Shown here: one piece after another, positions 1 to 6,034 of the stretch
Numbering within the stretch: position 1 is the stretch's first letter
Layout of the letters: every line of letters starts with the position of its first letter
NCBI GenBank assembly: GCA_016185865.1
Contig: JACPMU010000092.1
Span: forward strand, 1-6,435
Length of the DNA: 6,435 nt
Reading direction: 5' to 3'
Source: Candidatus Woesearchaeota archaeon
Lineage (GTDB): Archaea; Nanobdellota; Nanobdellia; Woesearchaeales; GW2011-AR4
Program-made: the position numbers and the translations under genes
Notes under the pieces: generated by a model
The model's database searches: none
Told to the model about the DNA's origin: nothing
What the model saw: only the letters and a program-made list of their open reading frames with translations

Positions 1-1331
1 TCCTGCTGCCATTTCTCAAAATCCTCAATCAGCTTGTATATCACGTTGTTTGACAATACCTTAACATTTCCTGTCCTGACATCCGGCATTAAATTCACAT
101 TAAATCCAAGCACAACGCTTTGCAAAGGCTCTTTTTCATAGTTTGCCTCTGCATCCAATACATCTTTTTTTGAGATGCTGCCTATGCTTGCTTTCTTGAT
201 TTCAATGCCTTTTTCCTTCAGCATCTTCGCAAGGGCCTCCAAGGAGCCGAGGGAATCTGCCTTTATCACTACACCCTGTTTGTCGGTTTCTATAACAACC
301 TCTTCAACTTCTTTTTTGATTTCTTCCTTTGCTTTTTCAATTTCACTTGGCAAACAGCTCCTCAGCGGCATGCCTGCAACGACATTTCCAAGCTCAGGCG
401 CTGAAATCTTGACTCCTGCTGCTGCAGAAACCTTCTTTACTGTTTTGAACTTGGCTTTCTTGTCGCGCATCTCTGCCAATGGCATCGGCTCGAACAAAGC
501 CTTGATTTTTGTCGAAATCGGCTCGTTCAGTGAGCCGATAACAATTGTATCATTCTGCTTTAAAGAGCCGTCATAGAGGATAACATCAGCTGTTGTTCCG
601 AGCCCCTTTTCCTCCTTGACTTCAAGCACAGTTCCTTTTGCATTTCCATGCACATTTACTTTCAGGCTTTCCTCGAGGAATTTTTGCGACAGGCCTGCCA
701 TCACCATCAGCAATTCTGCTAACCCTTCCTTTGTTTTTGCAGATGCTGGAATTATTGCTATCTGCTTTGTATAATCTTCTATCCTGTCAAACCTCTCTGC
801 ATTAAAACCGAGCTCTGCCATTTTTCCCACAATTTCGTAAAGCTTTTTCTCAAGAAGCATCATCAAATTCTCCCTCTGCTTTTGTATGTTTTCCAGCAGA
901 CCTATTTCAGGAGCTGAAATCCATCCCTGCAATAGGTCAATCTTGTTAAGCGCAATGACAAAAGGGGTTTTATACTGCTTAAGGATGTCTATGCATTCCT
1001 GCGTCTGCAGCTTTATGCCTTCATTTATGTCTATCACCAAGACAGCGATGTCAGCAAGATTTCCGCCTCTTTTTCTCAAATTTGTAAAAGCAGCATGGCC
1101 TGGCGTGTCAATGAAAACAAAGCCCGGGATTTTTATCTGCAGCTTGTGCCTGTCAAGCAGATTCCCGCAGATCTTTTTGATAACATCTGCTGTTATCAGG
1201 GAGCATCCTATGCTCTGTGTTATCCTGCCTGGCTCTGACTCGACAATAGCGGTGTTCCTAATTGTATCAAGCAGCTGGGTTTTTCCAGAGTCCACATTTC
1301 CCATTATTGTAACTATAAGTTGCCTAAGCAT
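1..1331 (-). CDS. infB: Archaeal translation initiation factor aIF5B (IF-2 homologue), 3' end beyond window
   Basis: This is the GTPase that promotes ribosomal subunit joining and initiator-tRNA positioning in archaea. I translated the minus strand from the ATG at 1331-1329 and obtained 443 open codons to the window edge. The visible G-domain motifs are P-loop GNVDSGKT (residues 11-18), switch I around GRITQ (35-39), DTPGH (75-79), NKID (129-132) and SAK (197-199). Domain II follows with AKGTVLEVKEEKGLG (about 231-245). Domain III has GVVIKADSLGSLEAL (about 353-367) and an IGSISKKDV stretch. The family is usually near 600 residues, so roughly the last quarter, including domain IV, is missing only because of the window edge. 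There is no intein. The P-loop is odd: the usual GHVD histidine is asparagine, and Gln follows GKT. The gene is divergent from trm1, and a TATA-like box lies 30 bases ahead of the ATG. Identification is very secure. Confidence 0.96.
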   Translation of the reverse strand, partial: MLRQLIVTIMGNVDSGKTQLLDTIRNTAIVESEPGRITQSIGCSLITADVIKKICGNLLDRHKLQIKIPGFVFIDTPGHAAFTNLRKRGGNLADIAVLVIDINEGIKLQTQECIDILKQYKTPFVIALNKIDLLQGWISAPEIGLLENIQKQRENLMMLLEKKLYEIVGKMAELGFNAERFDRIEDYTKQIAIIPASAKTKEGLAELLMVMAGLSQKFLEESLKVNVHGNAKGTVLEVKEEKGLGTTADVILYDGSLKQNDTIVIGSLNEPISTKIKALFEPMPLAEMRDKKAKFKTVKKVSAAAGVKISAPELGNVVAGMPLRSCLPSEIEKAKEEIKKEVEEVVIETDKQGVVIKADSLGSLEALAKMLKEKGIEIKKASIGSISKKDVLDAEANYEKEPLQSVVLGFNVNLMPDVRTGNVKVLSNNVIYKLIEDFEKWQQ

Positions 1332-1349
1332 ATCATTAGGATAATAAAG

Positions 1350-1362
1350 TATATTTTTAAAG
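1350..1362 (-). promoter_or_regulatory. Probable TATA box of the aIF5B gene
   Basis: On the minus strand TTTAAAAATATA runs from 1361 to 1350 and begins exactly 30 bases before the ATG at 1331. That is the spacing expected for an archaeal promoter giving a leaderless mRNA, and no Shine-Dalgarno sequence precedes the start. The same A+T block reads as TATATTTTTAAA on the plus strand, so it could also help trm1, with a start near 1380. The assignment rests on spacing and composition only. Confidence 0.5.
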
Positions 1363-1370
1363 CTATGCTC

Positions 1371-1385
1371 GGAAAGGTTTTTATT
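1371..1385 (+). promoter_or_regulatory. Probable BRE/TATA promoter of trm1
   Basis: A purine-rich GGAAAGG (1371-1377), resembling a TFB recognition element, runs into TTTTTATT (1378-1385). The T-rich core begins 30 bases before ATG 1408. This matches the spacing of the plus-strand promoter at 6237-6244 ahead of ATG 6267. It supports a leaderless trm1 message starting at or near 1408 and argues against the upstream TTG at 1384, which lies inside the box. Confidence 0.5.
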
Positions 1386-1407
1386 GGATGCAGAAATTCT
1401 TCCGGTT

Positions 1408-2478
1408 ATGCGCATAACAATCAATGAAGGCTCAGCCAAATTAAAAATACCAAAAGCGGAAAAAATATCAAAGGAAATGGGGGTTTTTTACAATCCTGTG
1501 ATGAGCCTGAACAGGGACATTTCTGTTTTGCTGCTGAATTCAGTAAACAAAAACAATATGCAGATAGCAGACCCTTTGGCAGCAACCGGAGTCAGAAGCA
1601 TCAGGTTTTTGAAGGAACTGGCCAAAAATAAGATTAAAAAAATATACATTAATGACCATGATAAAGATTCGATAAATTTGATGAAAAAAAATCTAAAATT
1701 AAACAATATCAGATATAAAAACAATAAAAAATTTATGATCAAAAATGAAGACGCAAACTCCTTTCTTTTAAATTCAAGCGGGTTTGACTATATCGATATC
1801 GATCCTTTTGGAAACCCTAACTATTTCCTAGATGCAGCGTGCAAAAGGCTTGCAAGAAATGGGATTCTTGCAGTCACGGCAACCGACACAAGCGCATTGT
1901 GCGGCACGTTCCCAAAGGCTTGCATCAGAAAATACTGGGCAATTCCAAAGAAAAATGCAATAATGCATGAAACCGGATTGAGAATTCTGATAAGGAAAAT
2001 ACAGCTGACTGCTGCGCAGTACGACAAGGCGCTTGTTCCAATATTTTCCTATTCCAGAGAGCATTACATGAGGGTTTTTTTAAGGAATGCAAAAGGAAAA
2101 AATGAGGTTGACAAAATATTGAAACAGCATGGAATTTTTAATGATGCCGGCCCCATGTGTCTTGGAAGCTTATGGGACAAGGATTTAGCCAATAAAATAT
2201 ACAATAATGCTTTAAAGAATAAGATATTCCAAAAAAATCAGGAATTAATCAGATTTTTAAAAACAATAAAAGAAGAGTCAAAAATAAACACAACGGGATT
2301 TTACGACTTGCATGACATATCCCAAAAATATAAGATAAAACATTTGCAAAAAAAAGAAAGGATAAAAGAAAAAATAAAAAAAATTGGTTACAAAGCCAGC
2401 GACACTCATTTTAAGGGAGAAGGCATAAGAAGCAGCATTTCTATCGATAAATTAATAAAAATCTTGAAAAACAGCTAG
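1408..2478 (+). CDS. trm1: tRNA (guanine-26-N2)-dimethyltransferase Trm1, short form
   Basis: Trm1 uses S-adenosylmethionine to make N2,N2-dimethylguanosine at tRNA position 26, at the hinge between the D and anticodon stems. I chose the ATG at 1408 (356 residues, MRITINEGSAKL...) over the in-frame TTG at 1384, because family proteins begin with a similar TEGxxK-type strand and a promoter overlaps the TTG. Recognisable parts are FYNPVMSLNRD (27-37), the SAM-binding DPLAATGVRSIR (55-66), INDHD (81-85), the catalytic-region DIDPFG (130-135), GLRILI (190-195), GPMCLGSLWD (248-257) and the C-terminal THFKGEGIRSS (333-343). Unusually, the segment just before GPMCLGSLWD is only about 20 residues and has no CxxC pairs, whereas many Trm1 proteins carry a zinc knuckle there. 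The 3' third is lysine-rich and A-rich, with several A8 runs. Its TAG stop overlaps the EF-1 beta stop. The family call is secure; the exact start is less so. Confidence 0.93.
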   Translation: MRITINEGSAKLKIPKAEKISKEMGVFYNPVMSLNRDISVLLLNSVNKNNMQIADPLAATGVRSIRFLKELAKNKIKKIYINDHDKDSINLMKKNLKLNNIRYKNNKKFMIKNEDANSFLLNSSGFDYIDIDPFGNPNYFLDAACKRLARNGILAVTATDTSALCGTFPKACIRKYWAIPKKNAIMHETGLRILIRKIQLTAAQYDKALVPIFSYSREHYMRVFLRNAKGKNEVDKILKQHGIFNDAGPMCLGSLWDKDLANKIYNNALKNKIFQKNQELIRFLKTIKEESKINTTGFYDLHDISQKYKIKHLQKKERIKEKIKKIGYKASDTHFKGEGIRSSISIDKLIKILKNS

Positions 2479-2753
2479 CCGACTGCCCTTCTCACATCAG
2501 TAACTTCAACAGACTCAACTCCGTCAATCTGCGATATTGTATTTTCCAGTTTTTCTGTGCTTCCTTTGCTTTCGTCCATGACAAAGAATATGTTCAGGGC
2601 CTTTAATCCAAAGGCAACAGGCTCTATCTGCGTCTTGAACTCCCTGGAATTGCAGAATTCAACAATCTTTTTTTTTGCCTGAATCTCAATTTTGGACAGG
2701 TCAATGCCCGGATTCTGCGGCATTATCCTCATAGTAACAACTACATTTGCCAT
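2475..2753 (-). CDS. ef1b: Archaeal elongation factor 1-beta (aEF-1B), EF-1A guanine nucleotide exchange factor
   Basis: This 92-residue protein is the archaeal counterpart of the C-terminal exchange domain of eukaryotic EF-1 beta. It catalyses GDP release from aEF-1A so that the factor can reload with GTP and aminoacyl-tRNA. The sequence begins with the typical MANVVVTMRIMPQNPG, has the family block EPVAFGLKALNIFFVMDE (about 44-61), and ends in IDGVESVEVTDVRRAVG, the conserved archaeal tail. The length is normal for the family (about 90). The ATG at 2753 directly follows the TAA of the zinc-ribbon gene with no spacer (TAAATG). No promoter or strong ribosome-binding site lies between them, so co-transcription and translational coupling are likely. 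The stop is a TAG within the CTAG shared with trm1. Minus-strand T runs at 2348-2383, inside trm1, could end its transcript. Confidence 0.96.
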   Translation of the reverse strand: MANVVVTMRIMPQNPGIDLSKIEIQAKKKIVEFCNSREFKTQIEPVAFGLKALNIFFVMDESKGSTEKLENTISQIDGVESVEVTDVRRAVG

Positions 2754-2930
2754 TTAATTAGGGCCTTCAAAGCCGCATTCAGAACATCTGTATTTTGCAG
2801 CTATATGCCTGCAGTGATTGCACCTCACAATCTCGATTTTTGCGCATTTTGGGCACATGAACCTTGTAGAGCCTATTGTATTAGAAATCCTTTTTTTGCA
2901 CGAGCTGCATACTGCCTGTTTTGCTGCCAT
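2754..2930 (-). CDS. Four-CxxC zinc-ribbon microprotein (HVO_2753-like, putative RNA-binding)
   Basis: I found this 58-residue gene by translating the minus strand from ATG 2930 to TAA 2756-2754. It carries four CxxC pairs at C8/C11, C26/C29, C37/C40 and C49/C52, enough to bind two zinc ions, and ends in YRCSECGFEGPN. The order of pairs and the final CGFEGP tail match the small archaeal zinc-ribbon family often annotated as a Zn-ribbon RNA-binding protein and encoded next to EF-1 beta. From memory, haloarchaeal HVO_2753 belongs to this family and affects swarming and biofilm formation; its molecular role is not settled. Here it abuts EF-1 beta head to tail without a spacer, suggesting a translation-linked job. 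The first residues are basic (MAAKQ). The gene identity is secure; function is inference. Confidence 0.92.
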   Translation of the reverse strand: MAAKQAVCSSCKKRISNTIGSTRFMCPKCAKIEIVRCNHCRHIAAKYRCSECGFEGPN

Positions 2931-2945
2931 TCACTCTGGGATAAG

Positions 2946-2962
2946 ATTTTAATTTAAAAAGG
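2946..2962 (-). promoter_or_regulatory. Possible TATA box for the zinc-ribbon/EF-1 beta pair
   Basis: The minus strand reads TTTTTAAATTAAAAT from 2960 to 2946, starting 30 bases before ATG 2930. It overlaps the last codons and stop of rtcA. The flank upstream of it (AACAACC) is not the purine-rich element seen at other promoters here, so it is weaker. Read-through from rtcA is an alternative, since no T-rich terminator follows the rtcA stop. Confidence 0.35.
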
Positions 2963-4063
2963 TTGTTGTTTTATTGAAATAACTTTGTTTTCTTCATCAA
3001 CATTAAAAATATCGCCAAGAAACTGCTGTATTGCATATATATTTGTCCTGCAGTGGTTTGTTATTTCAGAAACTTTAATTGAGGAACTGCCAATCAATGC
3101 CATAAAAGGCAATATTTGGTCTGCCAAATGCCTGTCAACAGGAGCTTTGCTTTCAATCTCCTTTATCAGATTTCTGGCTGCTTCCTCTCCAACAGTCTCT
3201 GCCTTTTTCCCCTGTTCCCCCAAGGCATCTGCCCCGATTCTTATCGGATTGTTTTCATCAATATCATCCTTGTTCTTTGAGAATATTGCCCAAAGAGTTA
3301 TTCCAGATCCAATGGACAAGGTTTCCTGGTATTCGGAGCTTATCTTTATAGGAACATTGAACTTTTTGCCAAGAATTGATTGGGCTGAATGGGACTGCCT
3401 TTCCGCAACCCTTGCGCTTTCAAGGTTTTGTGAAGCATGCGATATTCCCTTGATTTGAATCAAATGATGCTGTTCTATGAGATTATATGGCTTTGCATTT
3501 TGCTTTAGATGATTATGAAACTCCTCAAAACCGGAAAAATCATTTAACCTGAACTTTGGGTTTATCTTAATCTCCACTTTTCCATTTCCTTTTGGATAGT
3601 ATCCTCTTTTCAGTAATTTAGCATCAATTTTCGCAAACCTCTGCAGCTGCGGCAGCAGAACACTGTTAAAATAATCAAATGGCTGGCTCCATTTGGTATC
3701 GGTGCCTCCAATTAAAGTTATTGTTATGGGCTTTGACACGAATATTGAAGGGGACAATAGGGCTTGTAGCAGAAGCGTTATAGAGCCTGCTGTTTCAATG
3801 TCAATGTTTAGATTTTTAGCAACAAGCTTTTTTGGATAATATTTCAAATATAAAGAGCCTAGCTCTGCACCTTCTGCATTGGCATTGCATAATTCTTGCA
3901 GCGATTTAACACAATACAAATGCTGGCTTTTCAGTCCAGAGTCCTTGCGCCCTTTCCTTATGTCATGTATTTCAAAAGGCTTCTGGGTTATGGTGGAAAG
4001 GGCTAATGCTGTTCTTGCTATCTGGCCCCCGCCTTCAAGATAAGCGCCATCAATCCTAATCAT
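2954..4063 (-). CDS. rtcA: RNA 3'-terminal phosphate cyclase RtcA
   Basis: RtcA converts an RNA 3'-phosphate to a 2',3'-cyclic phosphate in an ATP-dependent reaction through a covalent enzyme-AMP intermediate, and acts in RNA end repair or processing. The 369-residue product starts MIRIDGAYLEGGGQIARTAL with the signature EGGGQ at 10-14. It then shows GLKSQHL (43-49), YYPKGNGKVEI (155-165), GISHASQNL (206-214), VAERQ (219-223), HLADQ (312-316) and TNHCRTNI (335-342). His337 in the last motif aligns, from memory of the family, with the catalytic histidine that carries AMP in the E. coli enzyme. The family is usually about 340 residues; the extra length seems to lie around 175-197, before GISHAS. 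No RtcB ligase gene is visible. A TATA box 31 bases upstream and the absence of a Shine-Dalgarno sequence suggest a leaderless message. Identification is secure. Confidence 0.96.
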   Translation of the reverse strand: MIRIDGAYLEGGGQIARTALALSTITQKPFEIHDIRKGRKDSGLKSQHLYCVKSLQELCNANAEGAELGSLYLKYYPKKLVAKNLNIDIETAGSITLLLQALLSPSIFVSKPITITLIGGTDTKWSQPFDYFNSVLLPQLQRFAKIDAKLLKRGYYPKGNGKVEIKINPKFRLNDFSGFEEFHNHLKQNAKPYNLIEQHHLIQIKGISHASQNLESARVAERQSHSAQSILGKKFNVPIKISSEYQETLSIGSGITLWAIFSKNKDDIDENNPIRIGADALGEQGKKAETVGEEAARNLIKEIESKAPVDRHLADQILPFMALIGSSSIKVSEITNHCRTNIYAIQQFLGDIFNVDEENKVISIKQQPF

Positions 4064-4083
4064 AAAACAAAAGAAAACAGCAA

Positions 4084-4100
4084 CTTAATATAAATCTTTC
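4084..4100 (-). promoter_or_regulatory. Probable BRE/TATA promoter of rtcA
   Basis: The minus strand reads GAAAGATTTATATTAAG from 4100 to 4084: a purine-rich element followed by TTTATATT (4094-4087), which starts 31 bases before ATG 4063. The element touches the TGA stop of the upstream lipoprotein gene (4101-4099). The T-rich 17 bases just before the rtcA ATG could also serve as terminator for that gene. It is among the best TATA matches in the window. Confidence 0.6.
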
Positions 4101-4353
4101 AAATATTCTGCACGTCTGCCAGGCCAGCATCCAAATCGCTCAGCTCATCAGCGCTTAATTCCTTATCAACGCTGTCAACATTGGTCAGGTCATTTCCGAC
4201 AGCATCAACAGCTGCATCTCCTGTTGTAGCAGTTGCAGGAGCTTTTACCATGACATCCGGTTCTTTGTCCATCACTGGCTCTTTTGCAGCCTGCTGGCAT
4301 GCAGCAACAGAAACAATCATCAAAACAAGCATTGATAACAATATTTTTTTCAT
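4099..4353 (-). CDS. Small acidic predicted lipoprotein, function unknown
   Basis: This 84-residue protein has a textbook export signal: MKK, a hydrophobic stretch ILLSMLVLMIVSV, then the lipobox VAAC with Cys19 as the likely lipid-modified first residue. The mature part is about 66 residues and strongly acidic (15 Asp/Glu against 4 Lys by my count). It has a K/E/P-containing linker (about 24-38), an Ala/Thr-rich stretch, and a C-terminal acidic Leu/Asp pattern ending ADELSDLDAGLADVQNI. No enzymatic motif or further cysteine is present. I do not recognise the family. The ATG at 4353 is preceded by a Shine-Dalgarno-like AGGTG (4365-4361) seven bases away. A TATA box at 4397-4388 implies a leader of only about 14 bases. 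Its neighbours are an exported coiled-coil protein upstream and rtcA downstream. A surface-anchored or ion-binding role is possible but unproven. Confidence 0.82.
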   Translation of the reverse strand: MKKILLSMLVLMIVSVAACQQAAKEPVMDKEPDVMVKAPATATTGDAAVDAVGNDLTNVDSVDKELSADELSDLDAGLADVQNI

Positions 4354-4359
4354 AAGTTA

Positions 4360-4404
4360 CCACCTATCTGGGCTGGTTATCTATGTCAATATTTAAACCT
4401 TTCT
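4360..4404 (-). promoter_or_regulatory. Promoter and Shine-Dalgarno site of the small lipoprotein gene
   Basis: Reading the minus strand, AGAAAGG (4404-4398) leads into TTTAAATATT (4397-4388), a BRE-plus-TATA arrangement. The box starts 44 bases before ATG 4353, which predicts transcription from about 4367 and a leader near 14 bases. That short leader contains AGGTGG (4365-4360), complementary to the 16S rRNA tail region. This gene therefore seems to use an SD-led message, unlike the leaderless genes nearby. Confidence 0.5.
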
Positions 4405-4408
4405 CATC

Positions 4409-4430
4409 AAATAAAAAAATAAAAAATTAA
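4409..4430 (-). terminator. T-rich terminator after the coiled-coil gene
   Basis: Immediately after the TGA of the coiled-coil gene the minus strand has T6 (4426-4421) and T7 (4418-4412), separated by A-T, and no stem is needed. Archaeal RNA polymerase terminates at such T runs. The position, between this stop and the lipoprotein promoter, fits termination and suggests the two exported-protein genes are separate transcription units. Confidence 0.5.
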
Positions 4431-4431
4431 A

Positions 4432-6000
4432 TCAGGTTGAAGCAGCCGCTTCTGTGCCTGATTCAGTTGTTGCAGTCATTGTAGTGTCTGCGCTTGCTGT
4501 AGTTTCTTGTGCAACTTCCACCTCAGTTTCAGCTGATATGTCTGCTGCAGGATCAGCCTCTTTTATTTTCTTGACTATTGTCTTCAGTATGTCATGGGCT
4601 TCCTTTACAGCATCCCTTGCTTCCTTAAGCAGTTTGTTAGCTTCGTCAGCTGCCGCCTTTACTTCTTCATTGGTTGCATTGCCTGCCTTCAGGTCTAGCA
4701 CTGCAGACAGCTTAGCCTGTGCCTGCGTGTACTTGTCCTTTGCAGCTGCAATTTTCTCGCTGAACTGGCTTACTTCTGCGCTTACATCAATCTCTATTCC
4801 TTTTTCCTTTGCTTTTGCAAGCACATTGTCAAGTTTCTTTTCAAGCACTATTCCCCTGTTTACAAGGCCCTCAACTCTTGCTGATACAACCCTTTCTGCA
4901 TACAGCCTTGCCAAGTGCTTCAGCCTGTTCCACTTCTCCCTTAGGTTTTTTGCAGCCTCTTTTACCTGCTCTTTTGTTGTTGCAGCCTGTGCATCAGCCT
5001 TTATTGCATTGATTTCAGCAATCTGGGCATCTATATCTGCCACAATCTTTGCTTCCCTGTCATCAGCAATATTTTCGCTTTCTTGCACTTTTGCCTTTAT
5101 CTTTTCAAGGTGCTTTATCAAGGCATCAGCAGTTCTCAGCAAATAATTCTTTGCGTGCTCCAAAGAAGCCTTCTCATCCTTTTTGTCTTTTGCCTCTTTC
5201 AGCTTTTGCCTTGCGTCTTCAAGCTTCTCTTTTGCTTCGTCAAACTCATCATCTGCTTTATCAAATTTCTCTCTTGCCTGTGCAAGCCTTGCAGATGATA
5301 TTTCCCTTCTGTCAAGGTCTTCTGCATTTTTGACTTTGACAACTTTGATGGCTTTTAGCTCTGCCTTAAGCTTTGCCGCATCTTTCCCAGCCAAAGCCTT
5401 CAGCTTTGCCCTTCCCAATGCTGCTGCCTTCTCAAGATCTGTTTCATTTAGGTCAGAAATTTTCTCAAGCCTTGTTTTTTCAAGCTCTGACAGCCTTTCA
5501 AGCATTTCCTCGCTGAGCTTTGATACTCTTTCCAGCCTTTCTTTCTTTAATTCAGCAATTTTTTCAAGGTTTTTTATATTTAGTTCTGACAGCTTTTCTA
5601 TCTGCCTTTTGTCAAGCTCTGCAATTTTTTGCAGCCTGTCCCTGCTTAGGTTTGCAATCTTGTCCAGCCTTTCCGCATTAAGGGTTTCTATTTTTGCCCT
5701 TTGCTCTGTTCTAAGAATTTTTAATTTTTCAAGGTTAGCATCCCTTCTTTCCTCAGCTTTAGCCCTCATTTCTGTTTTTATTTCCATTACATCATCTTTT
5801 ATCTCTTCCCTGACCCTTATCCTAGTCTCTGTTTTTACTTCAGTAGTGTCATCGCTTGTTTCTTCCTTAACTGTTACATCTGTCCTGCTGTCCATATTGC
5901 TTCCGCTTGTGGCGCTATCGCTGCCTTCTTCGGCAAAAGCCAAAGGAATCAGGCTAAAAACAAATATTGCAATCATTGCCAATGAAATTATTTTTTTCAT
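4432..6000 (-). CDS. Exported coiled-coil protein with 11-residue repeats, function unknown
   Basis: The 522-residue product starts at ATG 6000, preceded by GGAGG (6010-6006) five bases away; a TTG at 6012 is in frame but overlaps that site. Residues 1-23 form a signal peptide (MKK, hydrophobic core, AFA before EEG), and no later membrane segment is seen, so it is probably secreted or held at the surface by partners. An acidic/Thr-rich linker (24-60) and a pair of similar stretches 19 residues apart (EVKTE at 54 and EIKTE at 73) precede ten 11-residue units (90-199, consensus LEKIAELxxxR), with two degraded units to about 221. Residues 246-270 change to heptads, with F246, A249, F253, A256, L260, A263, L267 and A270 at core positions. 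More helical sequence runs to about 482, then a Ser/Thr/Ala/Glu-rich tail. It has no cysteine and one tryptophan (W357). Possible N-glycosylation sequons are N117, N185 and N441. I do not recognise a named family; a fibrous surface or envelope protein is inference. Confidence 0.88.
   Translation of the reverse strand: MKKIISLAMIAIFVFSLIPLAFAEEGSDSATSGSNMDSRTDVTVKEETSDDTTEVKTETRIRVREEIKDDVMEIKTEMRAKAEERRDANLEKLKILRTEQRAKIETLNAERLDKIANLSRDRLQKIAELDKRQIEKLSELNIKNLEKIAELKKERLERVSKLSEEMLERLSELEKTRLEKISDLNETDLEKAAALGRAKLKALAGKDAAKLKAELKAIKVVKVKNAEDLDRREISSARLAQAREKFDKADDEFDEAKEKLEDARQKLKEAKDKKDEKASLEHAKNYLLRTADALIKHLEKIKAKVQESENIADDREAKIVADIDAQIAEINAIKADAQAATTKEQVKEAAKNLREKWNRLKHLARLYAERVVSARVEGLVNRGIVLEKKLDNVLAKAKEKGIEIDVSAEVSQFSEKIAAAKDKYTQAQAKLSAVLDLKAGNATNEEVKAAADEANKLLKEARDAVKEAHDILKTIVKKIKEADPAADISAETEVEVAQETTASADTTMTATTESGTEAAAST
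5404..5733 (-). repeat. Ten tandem 33-bp units encoding 11-residue (hendecad) coiled-coil repeats
   Basis: Codons 90-199 of the coiled-coil gene divide into ten in-register units of 11 residues. Most begin with Leu, Arg or Ile at unit position 1, have a hydrophobic residue at position 4, and Leu at position 7: for example LDKIANLSRDR, LQKIAELDKRQ, LEKIAELKKER and LERLSELEKTR. Two weaker units extend to about residue 221 (base 5338). The protein period is clearer than the DNA identity, so the array is old or constrained at protein level. Confidence 0.85.
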
Positions 6001-6005
6001 TTTTG

Positions 6006-6010
6006 CCTCC
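6006..6010 (-). promoter_or_regulatory. Shine-Dalgarno site deciding the coiled-coil gene start
   Basis: GGAGG on the minus strand, five bases before ATG 6000, is the strongest ribosome-binding site in the window. It makes MKKIIS the real N-terminus, which also gives a normal-looking signal peptide. The alternative TTG at 6012 would put this site inside the coding region. Confidence 0.75.
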
Positions 6011-6034
6011 AAATTTTTAGTTTAAATTTTCAAT

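Noticed and set aside
175..1344. Plus-strand open frames at 175-576 and 886-1344
   Set aside because: They lie antisense to aIF5B, whose minus-strand translation shows every expected GTPase motif.
1384..1407. TTG at 1384 as the trm1 start
   Set aside because: It falls inside the TATA-like box, adds eight residues not typical of the family, and ATG 1408 sits at the 30-base spacing seen for other genes. It is not fully excluded, because another A+T block at 1350-1361 could drive a start near it.
2985..3458. Plus-strand open frame of 157 codons
   Set aside because: It is antisense to the 3' half of rtcA, where the catalytic-histidine motif and HLADQ are encoded on the minus strand.
5404..5733. 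33-bp periodicity as a CRISPR or non-coding tandem array
   Set aside because: The period is in frame and conserved at protein level, with no identical repeats and unique spacers.
4454..6025. Long plus-strand open frames (4454-5146 and 5183-6025) opposite the coiled-coil gene
   Set aside because: They are Ser/Phe/Leu-rich mirror translations of Glu/Lys/Ala codons on the minus strand, with no recognisable domain. The minus-strand frame has a signal peptide, a Shine-Dalgarno site and coherent repeats.
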